From positions 33,523,132-33,587,131 of the forward strand of contig NC_064765.1 in the NCBI RefSeq assembly GCF_011397635.1: DNA of 64,000 nt, in the 5' to 3' direction. The notes beneath the pieces were generated by a model, which was not told the origin of the DNA, ran no database searches, and was given only the letters and a program-made list of their open reading frames with translations. Made by a program: the position numbers and the translations under genes. This document shows, piece by piece, positions 14,343-24,540 of this stretch (within the stretch, counting starts at the first letter, position 1; each line of letters starts with the position of its first letter). The stretch comes from Epinephelus fuscoguttatus. Taxonomy: Eukaryota > Chordata > Actinopteri > Perciformes > Serranidae.

Positions 14343-15333
14343 AGAAGCAGTCCTGCCAGGTATTGGCACAAACGGAGCAAAAGCGGAAGAGTCACAGGTG
14401 AGGCCCAGGCTTATAAGTTACAAGTAAATGTAGATATGACTATACTAGTATATAAACAAGTGGTGACTAGCATCATCAGTGTGTAGATCTATGTAATTCT
14501 ATCTAAATACATCTATGTATTTCCACATGTACTTAGTTGATAGAGTGGCTAATTGTAGCCTTTACTGTTGTGTTTATCAAAGGAAACTGCTCCAGACGGA
14601 GAAGACAGCAACAGAGAGTAGCAGTAGCTATGTTTCCATCCAAAAGTGATTGGAATCATTGGGAAATGCGCGTTAAAAGAAATACGAATCCTGTGTGTTT
14701 CCGTTAAATGTATGGACTTTGGTGAAAACTGCAAACTCGCGCGAGTTTTCTGCAGAACCGGAAACAAAACAAGTCTTGCATTCTTCTTCTTCTACGTTTT
14801 CTGGCGGTTGGCAACCAGCTTGTAAATGCATTACCGCCTTCCCGACCCGGAGTGTGGATATCACCGTGGAGAGAGGTGCGCTACGTCAGACTTAATTCGA
14901 ACATAACTGTTTCCAACCCCCCGTTTTGCAAATCAGCATTTTTTCGAATCAACCAAAACCCGGCTAAAGCGAGCATATTTTAGTTTGTGCAAATCAGGGG
15001 ATTTTAATTTGAATTTTGGCGTTTCCATCATAATTTTCTGATGCGATACTTCTAGATGCGCATCTAAACAGGCTGATGGAAACATGGCTAGTGAGAGTGA
15101 CATCAATGAACAGTGTCAGCCACTTTATCAACTACTGTAACTACACGTGGAAATACATAGATGTATTTAGAATTACATAGATGTAGATCTACACACTGAT
15201 GATGCTAGTCACCACTTGTTTATATACTAGTATAGTAATATCTACATTTACTTGTAACTTATAAGCCTGGGCCTCACCTCTGACTCTTCCTCTCCTGCTC
15301 TGTTTGTACCAATACCTGGCAGGACTGCTTCTG
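14343..15333. repeat. Long inverted repeat (about 190-bp arms) around a MITE
   Basis: The arm at 14343-14533 is repeated in inverted orientation at 15141-15333 with only a few differences (for example 'agaagcagtcctgccaggta' on the left against 'tacctggcaggactgcttct' on the right). The arms enclose about 600 bp. Inside, 14625-15090 is a separate MITE: TAGCTATGTTTCCATC on the left and, inverted, TAGCCATGTTTCCATC on the right. The right arm is the first part of the tandem array that follows, so the left arm is an inverted copy of that array's edge. Confidence 0.75.
14625..15090. mobile_element. MITE with 16-bp terminal inverted repeats
   Basis: The ends TAGCTATGTTTCCATC and TAGCCATGTTTCCATC (read from the other side) match in 15 of 16 bases. 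It has no coding capacity. It lies in the loop of the larger inverted repeat and probably inserted there later. Confidence 0.65.
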
Positions 15334-15895
15334 AGACTGTTGACTGATAAAATAACACATTGATGCATGCCACGTGACCAGTGAAACATGCCTATTCAAA
15401 ATTCCCATTTCAAACAGACGATGATGAACCAACCAGTACATCATCAGATCAACATTTGTCACAATACTAAATCTAACTACTAACTACTATCACCAAGTCA
15501 TTATTATTCTAGCTCACCTGTGTCCCTGTCCCTGCCTCTCCACCTTCCTCTCCTCTGCCTGCGCTGGTGCCTGGCACCACTGCTTCTGTCACCTGCACGT
15601 GGATCCATGTCATATGAGCAGTGAGACATTTGCCTATTCAAAGCTCTCAATTCAAACACACATCAACATTGGCGAATCATTGTTATACAATAAATCATCA
15701 GCCTAACATTTGTCACAATAAAGTACTATATCCAGCCTAACTAACACATCACCAAGTCATTGTAACTCACCTGTGACCCTGTCCCTGCCTCTCCACTTTC
15801 CTCTCCTCTGCCTGCACTAGTGCCTGGCACTGCTTCTGTCACCTGCATGTTGATACATGGCATATCAACAGTGAGGAAAAACATGTAGCCAGGCA
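15271..15895. repeat. Tandem array, unit about 240-252 bp, 2.5 copies
   Basis: Units start at about 15271, 15511 and 15763, each with 'ctcacctgtg' or a near form, a pyrimidine-rich 'ctgcctctccacttcctct' part, 'gcctggca..actgcttct', 'cctattcaaa' and 'caacatttgtcacaat'. The third unit is cut short. Units differ by substitutions and small indels, so the array is not recent. Two units carry CACGTG. No protein frame persists from unit to unit. Confidence 0.7.
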
Positions 15896-17218
15896 ATAGC
15901 TTAGTTAAGTAGGCTATTATTATCAGCCTATGATAATTGTTGACTCAGGCAATTGTGAAAACATTTTCTTTAAAGTCGACTTACTCTTCTGAAATAGCTC
16001 CTTATGTGCACCTTTCTTCTTTTGGCTGCCATCTGGATTAAACATATACACAGGCTATACTAGTTAGCTACTAGGCTTCCTAGGCTATTTCCATAACAAC
16101 AAAACGGAGGAAACTTTGTAGCCCGAGTCCAAACTCGGCACTTATAACGACAATAGCGGTTAGCTAGCTAGATTATGCAGGGAAAGAGGGATCCCATGAC
16201 ATCCACCTCTTGACGTTGGATGAAGTGGGCTACTGATGGCTGGAAGGCTACATCGAGCAGATAAACTAGCTAGCACTAGCTAAACTGGCGGCTAATTAAT
16301 GATGAGCATAATTAAAACATTCTGAGTATATCTGAGGTGTTGATACGATTATACTAATATATAGAGATAAGTAGTTGTTTTGATGAATAACTTTAGTATA
16401 TTGATGTAATGAGCCAAGATTGATAACTTACACTAACTACTGTAGCAGCTCAGCTCTGCCTGCCTCTGACGAAAAGTGCGCGCTGCACAGAGCTGGAGCT
16501 CCAGCTCCCAGGAAAGTGGAAGACATCTCAGCCAGTGAAAACGTAGATTTTCATTCAAGGGTGGGGCTTTAAACTAGACTTGCTTGGCTTGGATGGGGAA
16601 TCCTGTCTCAAGCATTTTAGCAGTAAATGAGGTGCGACTAGAGGTTAACCGTTTGTGTACCAAATTATTGGTGGGGACATTTCAGCACTCAATCAATATC
16701 CTTTATTTAACCAGGTAAAAAACTCATTGAGATTTAAAACCTCCTTTCCAAGAGTGACCTGGCCACTCGCTGGGTATTGGTGTGGACACGACTCCACCGT
16801 CTCCACTAAAAGTTGCCATGTAAACACAGCACTCCTAGATGTTATCCTCCGATACCCCGAACGTGTTTTGTGGATTAAAAAACTACACTGGACTTCTAGT
16901 CGACGTGAGGGTCAGTAAGTACTGTCTGTATTTTCATTCTAAAGTGGCCATTTCCTAACGCTGAGGACGGCTATGAGCTGAAACGCGTCCGTTCGACTGC
17001 TGCTGTGCAGTCCACTATATTAAAAAGTATTATATTTATTAGTGAGTGCTGTTGGGTTTTTCTGCTTTGCTGTAATATTTTGGACCGGCACCCACTTACA
17101 CTGTGAGACTTTTGAGTGAGCACGCCTGAAGACTTATCTCCATACACAACAGTACTAGCCAGCCAGCAGCGACCTCCCCAAGACATCGCCGCCATCTTGG
17201 CAAGCCGACGTTCTGACA
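15896..17218. other. Repeat-rich DNA without recognised genes
   Basis: At 16690-16765 the phrase 'tttatttaaccaggtaaa' followed by 'ctcattgagatt' is a common fish interspersed repeat. 'Gctagctagc' style words occur near 16155-16290. Open frames up to 87 codons have no recognisable motif. Confidence 0.35.
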
Positions 17219-17400
17219 ACGTCTTTTAGACATCATGGTCCGACGTAGAAATGACGTTTCCATCGGGTGCAGAATGAAAGTTTTTACAACGTCTTTTTTG
17301 GACGTCTTCTGGACATTTAGTTTTGACGGCTACAGGACGTCTGTACAAGGTTAAAATATGGTCCAAAAATGGTTGGTGTGGATGTCCTCTCGACGTCTTA
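17219..17400. repeat. ACGT-rich repeat, likely part of a MITE
   Basis: The word 'gacgtc' and close forms (acgtctt, gacgtt, ggacgt) recur about every 20-30 bases. A similar style returns at 19390-19570. No coding frame. I could not pair clear ends. Confidence 0.35.
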
Positions 17401-18187
17401 TATGGACCAAATTTGAACGTAATTTTTATGTACAAAAATATTTAAAATATTGGCCAAATTATGGTCCATTTACAACCTTGTTTTCCAATGAAAATATTCA
17501 GTACAGCATTCAAAATACACTTCAATTGTTATCTTCCATTGTGAGAACATACAAATACCATTATCTTGGGTGTATTGTAATGTGTATATTTAATGCGTTG
17601 TGCATGTCCCCCTTGTCGTATTTCATTCAAAATACACTTTATTGTTGTCTCTCACAAATTCAAATCTCTCACAAATCACAAATTCAACTTATTTTGTCTG
17701 TGTTTAATGTTGTGTTGTGTTTGTTTAATGTTATCTTGTGTATGTCGGAGTATGGTTATGATATTCCCCAGCATGTTTGTGGACAGCATGCTCAGTCCCC
17801 TCATTAAATGTTTTCAGTACAACCCCTGAAAAAGTTGGATGACAAAATATGTTATCTCACTGTATGATATTTAATTTCAACACTAGGCAGCGCTGCTGTC
17901 AAAGCAGCTTCTCCATACTGACAAAAAATAATAAAATAAAAATTAATAAAATTGATAAAATTAGTTTTCACCCATTTAGAAATTAGATATTTAAAATCTG
18001 ATTACACAAGTGTGGTTACCATCCCCTTAAAGTCCACAGTGTACTCGCAATTCAGTATTTACAACTTCCAAATCTAGGAAAAACTTTATTTTTTTTTATT
18101 TTTTATTTTTTAAAAACTACAATTCCCTGGGACCGCGCCATGCAGTCCCAACATAGTTGTAGTTCTTCTGCAAAGTACGGTTCTAAA
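17401..18187. other. A/T-rich intronic or intergenic DNA, no gene seen
   Basis: The open frame at 17358-17807 (149 codons) is rich in Cys, Tyr and Phe and has no motif; the DNA is A/T-rich with repeats of 'ttcaaaatacact' at 17511 and 17627. I see nothing to support a gene. Confidence 0.35.
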
Positions 18188-18632
18188 TAGGGTTGTAAAA
18201 GATATATCTGCCCAGTATATCTAATATCTAGTAAAGCCGAACTAGTTATTACACTGCATCTAGATGAACTATGGTAAGAAAAAGTAAAGATGTCGGCTAA
18301 TTTTCAATATTTTAGCTAATATGCTAGAAACTGCGTTTTTGGGACAGTAGGTTTGTTTGCAGCTTGTTGTAAAATAGGGTCGTAAAAAGATAGATCTACT
18401 GAATATATCTAATATCTAGTAAAGCCGAAGTAGTTATTACACTGCACCTAGATGAACTATGTTAAGAAAAAGTAAAGATGTTGACTAATTTTCAATATTT
18501 TAGCTAATACGCTAGAAACAGCGTTTTTGAGACAGTAGGTTTGTTTGCGGCTTGTTGTAAAATAGGGTCGTAAAAAGATAGATCTACTGAATATATCTAG
18601 TAAAGCCGAACTAGTTATTACACTGTATCTAG
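18188..18632. repeat. Tandem repeat, unit about 187 bp, 2.4 copies
   Basis: Units begin 'tagggt(t/c)gtaaaa' at 18188, 18374 and 18563, so the periods are 186 and 189 bp. Each contains 'ctagtaaagccgaa', 'agaaaaagtaaagatgt' and 'ttttcaatattttagctaat'. The last unit is truncated and lacks one internal 'aatatctagt'. Units are more than 90 percent alike by eye. No open frame runs through it. Confidence 0.85.
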
Positions 18633-18649
18633 AAACATGCTGCCACCGA

Positions 18650-19580
18650 ATGCAGTGTTAGGAGGTCGTGGTCATTTCACATATTTCTGTGAGATCAGGC
18701 TGAAAATGGCACAAAGAATGCAAATTGTCTGATAGTAACTTCAACGCTAACGTTAGCTAGCTAGCTAGCTAGCTAGTAACGTTAGCTACAAGTAGAACTG
18801 CATGGATGGGCAGAAGCATAATGTTACGTTAATGCTAGTTCATGACCGAAAAAAAACCCAACCGTAATTTAATTTGGTCCGGACCTAGACATAAACAGTA
18901 GTAACCAGACCGAAAAAAACTGTTTAATAATTAAAATAGTGATCTGTAGCCGTGCAATAACATTAGCTAATAACGGTCATTGAAATTGGCCCTGACTAAA
19001 AGCAAAGCTGGAGATATTCTCAGACGACAATCATGAACACAGTAAAAGTACACAGGAAAAGTAGATGTTAAAAAGATTTGTATTGCTAACATGAAATAAA
19101 AGGTAATGTGCTAAATATAGTTACTGATCAGTGCGACTCTGCGACTGCAGGCAGCTAAAAATAAACTATAACGGCTACGTAACTTCAATTTGGCGGGTTC
19201 ATGCTTGCGCAGAACACCCAGCAGGTAGCAACCGTTGCTCCTGTGCTAATACCGCACGCACACAGGCATGCACGCACGCACACGCACACACATACACACA
19301 CACACAAACACATTACAAATGTATTGGGAGTCCACGTGTTAAGGTTTGATTACAGAGACTGTTTTAAAATTTCATGTGGTGAACAGTAAAAAATCGACTA
19401 CAGCGTTCAAATATTGAATGTCACATCAACATTCAGATGAAGTTGTAGTACGACGTTCAGATACATAACCTATTACGGAGGTCATGTAGACGTACAGATA
19501 TGGTCCTGGACTGACTGATGCGAAATGGACCTGATCTGGCGGTCCAATTGACGTCAGATGTTTGGCGCACAGTAGCCACA
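18650..19580. other. Repeat-rich DNA with TAGC and CA microsatellites
   Basis: A run of TAGC units lies at about 18755-18778, flanked on both sides by 'aacgttagct', making a near palindrome. A CA-rich tract with GCACGCA interruptions lies at 19251-19312. The sequence from 19390 to 19570 repeats 'acgttcagat' style words as in a MITE. No gene recognised. Confidence 0.45.
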
Positions 19581-20152
19581 GGAATGAGTCATCTATGATC
19601 TATGGGAATAACGCCATTATAAATAAACAGCGTTACTAATGACGCTACTTTTTTCAGTAACGAGTCATCAAAAAGTTTCTGTCTCCCCCATTGTAACGCT
19701 GTTACCTTTACTCACAATGAAATGCGCCGTTACTCGGCTTTACTTGAGTTCATTGAAGCGGCTTTCACCCAAGCAAGCTCCCTCTCAGCGGAGCTCTAAA
19801 GTTTTTTTTTTCTTTGGTGAGGGCACATGAGGTGGAAGGGAGGGAGAGACAACCGCATAAGTGATGATGGCTTAAGGAGAATAAAATTTCATCATAAACC
19901 GATCAGAGGCAGAATAGGGCAGGTATTCACAAGCACACAAGCAGGGTTGCCAGGTCCGCTTATTAGCCGCAACTTTGGACTTTGGCTTATTTGGGCTTGC
20001 TCTCTAAACGTCGCCTTTCTCTCTATTCACCTTTTTCCTGACTTGATTCCTGACTTCCTGTTTCAAACCGGAAACTGGTAAAGCACTTCCGGTTGAACGG
20101 TGTTTACGGTTGAGCTAGCGGTGAAAGCCACCGTAAACGCCGGCTTTTCGCC

Positions 20153-20640
20153 ATGGATATGACGCAAATGGACAAAAATCGAAGGTGGATACACAGTACA
20201 GCTGTTTTAGAAAGTCATGAGGACAGTTCTGTAACAGTGCCTCACCCGTCACTCCTCACGGAGTGGGTAGATGACATGAAGCAATGGCCCGATGTTAGCT
20301 ACATCGACATTGTTAATTACTTTGTATTTTCCGAAGGTGTTGATGGCGAGGAATTACGGAATTACAAAAGCACAGAAGCATATAATTACCTGCATAGTAA
20401 CAAAATAGGTACAGTACTGTTCAAGAAACACGGCGAATTTTTATTTCTGAAGGCAGCAGTAGAGCCCAGCCAGAGCGTCAGTCAAGCTAAACATACAGCG
20501 TGGGTCATGCTAAAGGAAAGTGGAGTCGTGGAGACAGTTGGCTGCTCGTGTATTGCCGGGTTAGGGAAATCATGTAGCCATGCAGCAGCTATTCTATGGA
20601 AGGTATTCATAAATCCAAAATATGTAACATTTATTGTTTG

Positions 20641-20671
<31 letters not shown>

Positions 20672-22048
20672 ATATATGTAGGATCTTTCATACCCACAGC
20701 CATCAGACTCTATAATTGTACTCAAGTAAGAGTACTGTTACTTTAGAACAATATTACTCAAGTAAAAGTTAAAAGTATTTTGCATTAAAACTACTCTTAA
20801 AAGTACAATTTATCCAAAAAGTTGCTCAAGTAAATGTAACTCATTACTACCCACCTCTGGTTCATTCTTAATAGTAATGTCAATAGCAAGTTGGAGAAAT
20901 GAAGATACTATTGATGTCATTATTGCAGGTGCAGAATGCAGTGGTCAGTGGAAAGACAGGGCTTGCATGTACAGATGAGCAGCGCAGGTGGAATGCAGGG
21001 ACATCAAAGAATCTTGAGCCGAAACGTCTGAGTGAGATCAACTTCAGACACAACAGGGCAGAACAGCAATACAGTGTGAACTGTAGAGCTGTAGTGACTC
21101 AATCACTCCCAAATACGCCACATCATCTGTCACACAAAGACTTCAGAGACAGTGTAGACAAAGCCCCTATCCAACCACTTTTTTCCCTCAAGAACACCTT
21201 AATAGGAAAGTGTTATAATGCCTCACCATCTGCAGAACAACCTAGCAGGGGAAACAGTGCAGTTGATGACAAGATTTGTCAACCACACCAGGTACACAGT
21301 TATGGTCTCAGCTGCGACCCATGCAAGACATTTTACCAGGCATATGTTGAAGTTTGTGATGCACAAGCAGCTCAACTAGAATTAGAAACGAGAGCAGAGT
21401 GCATCTGATTTGTGGCACAACTGTAGAAAAATCAGACTTATAGCAAGCTCAGCAAAAAAGGTTCCTGTACATGCAGCCACAAGCAGTGACAAATTTCTTT
21501 GTGAGCACATATACCCCTCCTTTCGTGGCAACTATGCTACTAACTATGGTAAAGAAAATGAAGTTAAAGCTTGCCGTCAACTGAAAGAACAGGGCATGAA
21601 CATTACTCACAAGGGCACTGTTATAAGTGTCCAAGAACCATGGCTCTCTGCCAGTCCGGATGGGGTCATTGACACACGTGTGCTTCTCGAAATAAAATGT
21701 CCTGTGCCAACCCAACTCTCACTCACTAATCAGCTTACTCAGAAATGCAGTGATATCAAGCTAGTAGATGAAGAGCTTCAGCTGCAGAAAACTGGCAGCA
21801 GGGGATACTACATGAAAGTACAGCTTGCAATGTTTTGCACAGGTCTTAAGTCTGCTACACTTCTGATCTGGACACCCAATGAGCATGTTTCTTTTACAGT
21901 GCAGTATGACGAGGTGTTTGTGCGGGAGCTAGTAAAGCGCTTGAGAGGTTTTTACTTCTCACGTATGCTACCTCGGCTTGTAGAGGAATATGCTGCAGGA
22001 CGGCTTAAGCTAAATGAAAGATACATTGAAATAATGGGCAAGGTTTAG
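20153..22048 (+). pseudogene. Transposon-borne SWIM zinc finger / YqaJ-type exonuclease protein
   Basis: Exon 1 is 20153-20602 (450 nt, from ATG); exon 2 is 20929-22048. The intron has gt/ag borders and the phase is kept. Exon 1 ends in a SWIM zinc finger: C-S-C, six residues, C-S-H ('GCSCIAGLGKSCSHA'). Exon 2 opens with 'KVQNAVVSGKTGLACT', continuing the usual SWIM-protein text. The C-terminal part (21410-22048) has the YqaJ/lambda-exonuclease-like signature: 'GKENEVKA' (E), 'LSASPDGVID' (D), 'LLEIKCP' (ExK) and 'YYMKVQLAM' (Q), so all catalytic residues are present. The frame breaks once, at about 21386-21392 ('LELETRA' in one frame continues as 'EQSASDLW' in the next), followed by TGA at 21406. 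Homology runs straight across the break, so it is a frameshift and not an intron. The 326-bp intron holds a TA microsatellite and a MITE-like fragment. Role in the transposon is not known; end-processing of DNA is an inference from the nuclease fold. Confidence 0.75.
20603..20928 (+). repeat. Intron of the SWIM/YqaJ gene with a TA microsatellite and a MITE-like fragment
   Basis: A TA-rich run lies at 20641-20676. From 20715 to 20860 'ctcaagtaagagtactgtta' and 'attactcaagtaaaagtt' recur, a text also found in the intron of the opposite transposase gene (23890-24295). Both introns therefore seem to have picked up the same repeat family. Confidence 0.5.
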
Positions 22049-22610
22049 TGCACATCTGCACATGTGGCGTGAACATTAATGTGTGCCATACATTAAGCGA
22101 ATCGGAATGACATTCATAGTGAAAATGATGATCGCTGTTTGCCAAAGCTCAAAATCCACAACCCAAAGATGTTTAGTTTACTGTCATAGAGGACAAGGGA
22201 AACCATAAAATATTCACATTTAAGAAGCTGGAATCAGATAATTTAGACATTTTTTCTTTAAAAAAATATTTATTATCGATTGTCAAAATAGTTAGGGATT
22301 AATTTAATACTTGACAACTAATCGATTAATTCTTGCAGCTTTACATTAACAGTGACAAGAATTAATTGTTACTGACAGCACTAAATGTATACAGTTTATA
22401 CATTGTAAAATGAAATGCAAAAATATTCACATTCTGTACAAAATAACAAACATGCAAAGAATGTTCACATTAAATCCATAACTCCATACATGTTTTGTAC
22501 CTATCCATTTTTCAACTATTACAGCACCATTTCATTTGACAGTCCTTTACAATGTCCTTAATAGCCCTGTAAAAGTAGTTCGCACATGTTGATTTCATGC
22601 TGATTTATTT
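22049..22610. other. Convergent 3' region between the two transposon genes
   Basis: The 560 bp between the two stop codons hold no frame. At 22230-22340 'attatcgattgtcaaaata' and 'aactaatcgattaattcttg' look like part of a hAT-like MITE of the 'gggctgcaactaacgatta' kind. No clear paired polyadenylation signals were picked. Confidence 0.4.
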
Positions 22611-23889
22611 CTAATCACGAATGAGATCCTCCCTTAAATTGGCAAGAGCAGCACATATTCTTAAAATCTTGTCTGTTTTAGGAGCCATGCTGATCGGAAC
22701 AACCTGTGATAATATTTTGTATACTTTCAAACATCTGATTGCTCTTTCAACATGAATTCTTACATGTGCAATTCGTCTGGTGCTTGTCACCTGTTCCTCA
22801 GTTAGTTGTCCACGTTTTTTTGTAAAAGAAGGCATTACCAATTTTACTTTTCTCTCAAACAGCAAATCTTTTATGGTAAAGCCTCTGTCCGCCATTACCT
22901 CATCTCCAGGCATTAAGTAGTCCAATATGCCTGAGTCCATGGTGATGAATTTGTCACTGCATCGCCCTCCATATGCTGGAGAAATGAACATAATTAGTCC
23001 ACATGGGGCAACCGCTACCAGGTATTTCACTGTGTTATGTGAATAATAATGGCTGTATGATTCCCCTCTTGAATCAAGATTTTTGGGTTTCTGTAAGAGG
23101 CTTTCACTGCAGTCCACAATGCATGTTGTATTAGGGAAGTTACTCTTAAAAGCTGCAGGCATGGTTGCACGAATAGTTTCTTTTGGAAGCTATGGAATTA
23201 GAGGTCGCAAAACTTCCTCTAGTTTGTCAATCCAATATGAGATTATTTTGCTAGCCATGCTCAGTGATACATGAAACTGTCTACTCAAATCACCTACTAC
23301 ACGGTTGGTCTTTAATTTCATAAGTGTCATGAGAACTTGATCTCGCACAGACATTGTAAATGAATTATTGGCATACCCTTCCAAAGCTGACACAAGAATG
23401 TTAAATGTTTCTAGGGATATACCAGTGTAGAGCAAAGCATCAGCATCATTTTGAAGCAGGAAGTAGCCAATCTCATCACACTGAGTCATCTTATCCTGCA
23501 TGTCTTTTCTGCTGGCCGTCTGGCAATAATCATGATCCTGTCGTGCAGGGTCCACCCACTGTGTATGGACCGAGTGCATCTTTGGTTCAGGGGGATGTGC
23601 AGGACTTGAGCTCCTGGTCTGGTCTGAGGCAGTTGAAGAGAAGTCAGGTGTACAGTCTGAAAAACACAAAAGTATGGCTAAGTTACACACTAGTAACATG
23701 TCAAAAACAGAGACACGCACATCCCAATGTCCATTAGGCTGGGTGCTGGTTACATATGGAAGTCGTAGATAAAACGAAAAAGCATTTTTTCGTTTTATAT
23801 AAGTTACACACTAGGATAGTAACCACTGTAGACAAGCAAGTATGACATGTCACATGTTAAACCCAGTAGAGGGCATTGCATTAAACATT

Positions 23890-24297
23890 TTACCTAAGTA
23901 AAAGTACAAAAGTATTGGCATCAAAATAAACTGGTCTTGAAGTACCAAATGTAAAAATACTCATGCAGAATTGCCCATTTCATAATCATATCATTGGACT
24001 GTAATTAGTAATGCATAAATTTGTTCATAAATTTAATGGTGCAGCTGGTAAACGTGGGCTGAATTTCATTACTTTATATGCTGCTGGGTAGCTTAACCTA
24101 TAACAATACATCATAATTTACCAGTTAATGTATGTTTTATATTGATAATTAAATCTGCAAGGTAACTAGTAACTAAAGCTGTAGTGGAGAAAAAGTACAA
24201 TGTTTTGCCTCTGAGATGTACTGTTAGTGAAGTGGAAGTATTAAAAAAAATGGAAATAATAAGTAAAAGTACCTCGAAATTGTACCTAAATACAATT
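23890..24297. mobile_element. MITE-like insertion in the transposase intron
   Basis: The two ends share inverted or repeated forms of 'aagtaaaagtac' ('cctaagtaaaagtacaaaag' on the left, 'aagtaaaagtacctcgaaat' on the right). No coding frame. A related text occurs in the intron of the SWIM/YqaJ gene. Confidence 0.4.
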
Positions 24298-24499
24298 GTA
24301 ATTCATGCTGTTAATGTTACCATCCATTGGTTGAAGTTATAATTTCGTTTACCTGTTTGAGATTAACAGCTGTAACATAAATGAATAATTTATAATAGTT
24401 TGTTTTACTTGTAAGTTCTCTGCTACAGAACCACACACAATATATGTAAAACAGAAAATAACAATATATGTAAAACAAGAAATAACTTACCAGGTCCAT

Positions 24500-24500
<1 letters not shown>

Positions 24501-24530
<30 letters not shown>

Positions 24531-24540
24531 CTGCTGCTGA
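24501..24540 (-). repeat. CAG/CAA trinucleotide repeat encoding polyglutamine
   Basis: On the minus strand three CAG codons are followed by about ten CAA/CAG codons, giving 13 glutamines that end nine bases before the exon 1 donor of the THAP transposase. In-frame but likely length-variable. Confidence 0.85.

Noticed and set aside
17358-17807. 149-codon plus-strand frame
   Set aside because: Low-complexity, Cys/Phe/Tyr-rich text from A/T-rich DNA; no motif, no start context, no splice partner.
18188-18632. CRISPR-like array
   Set aside because: Units of about 187 bp repeat as a whole without alternating spacers; it is a eukaryotic tandem repeat.
19131-19389. Histidine/threonine-rich frames
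   Set aside because: They translate the CA microsatellite at 19251-19312.
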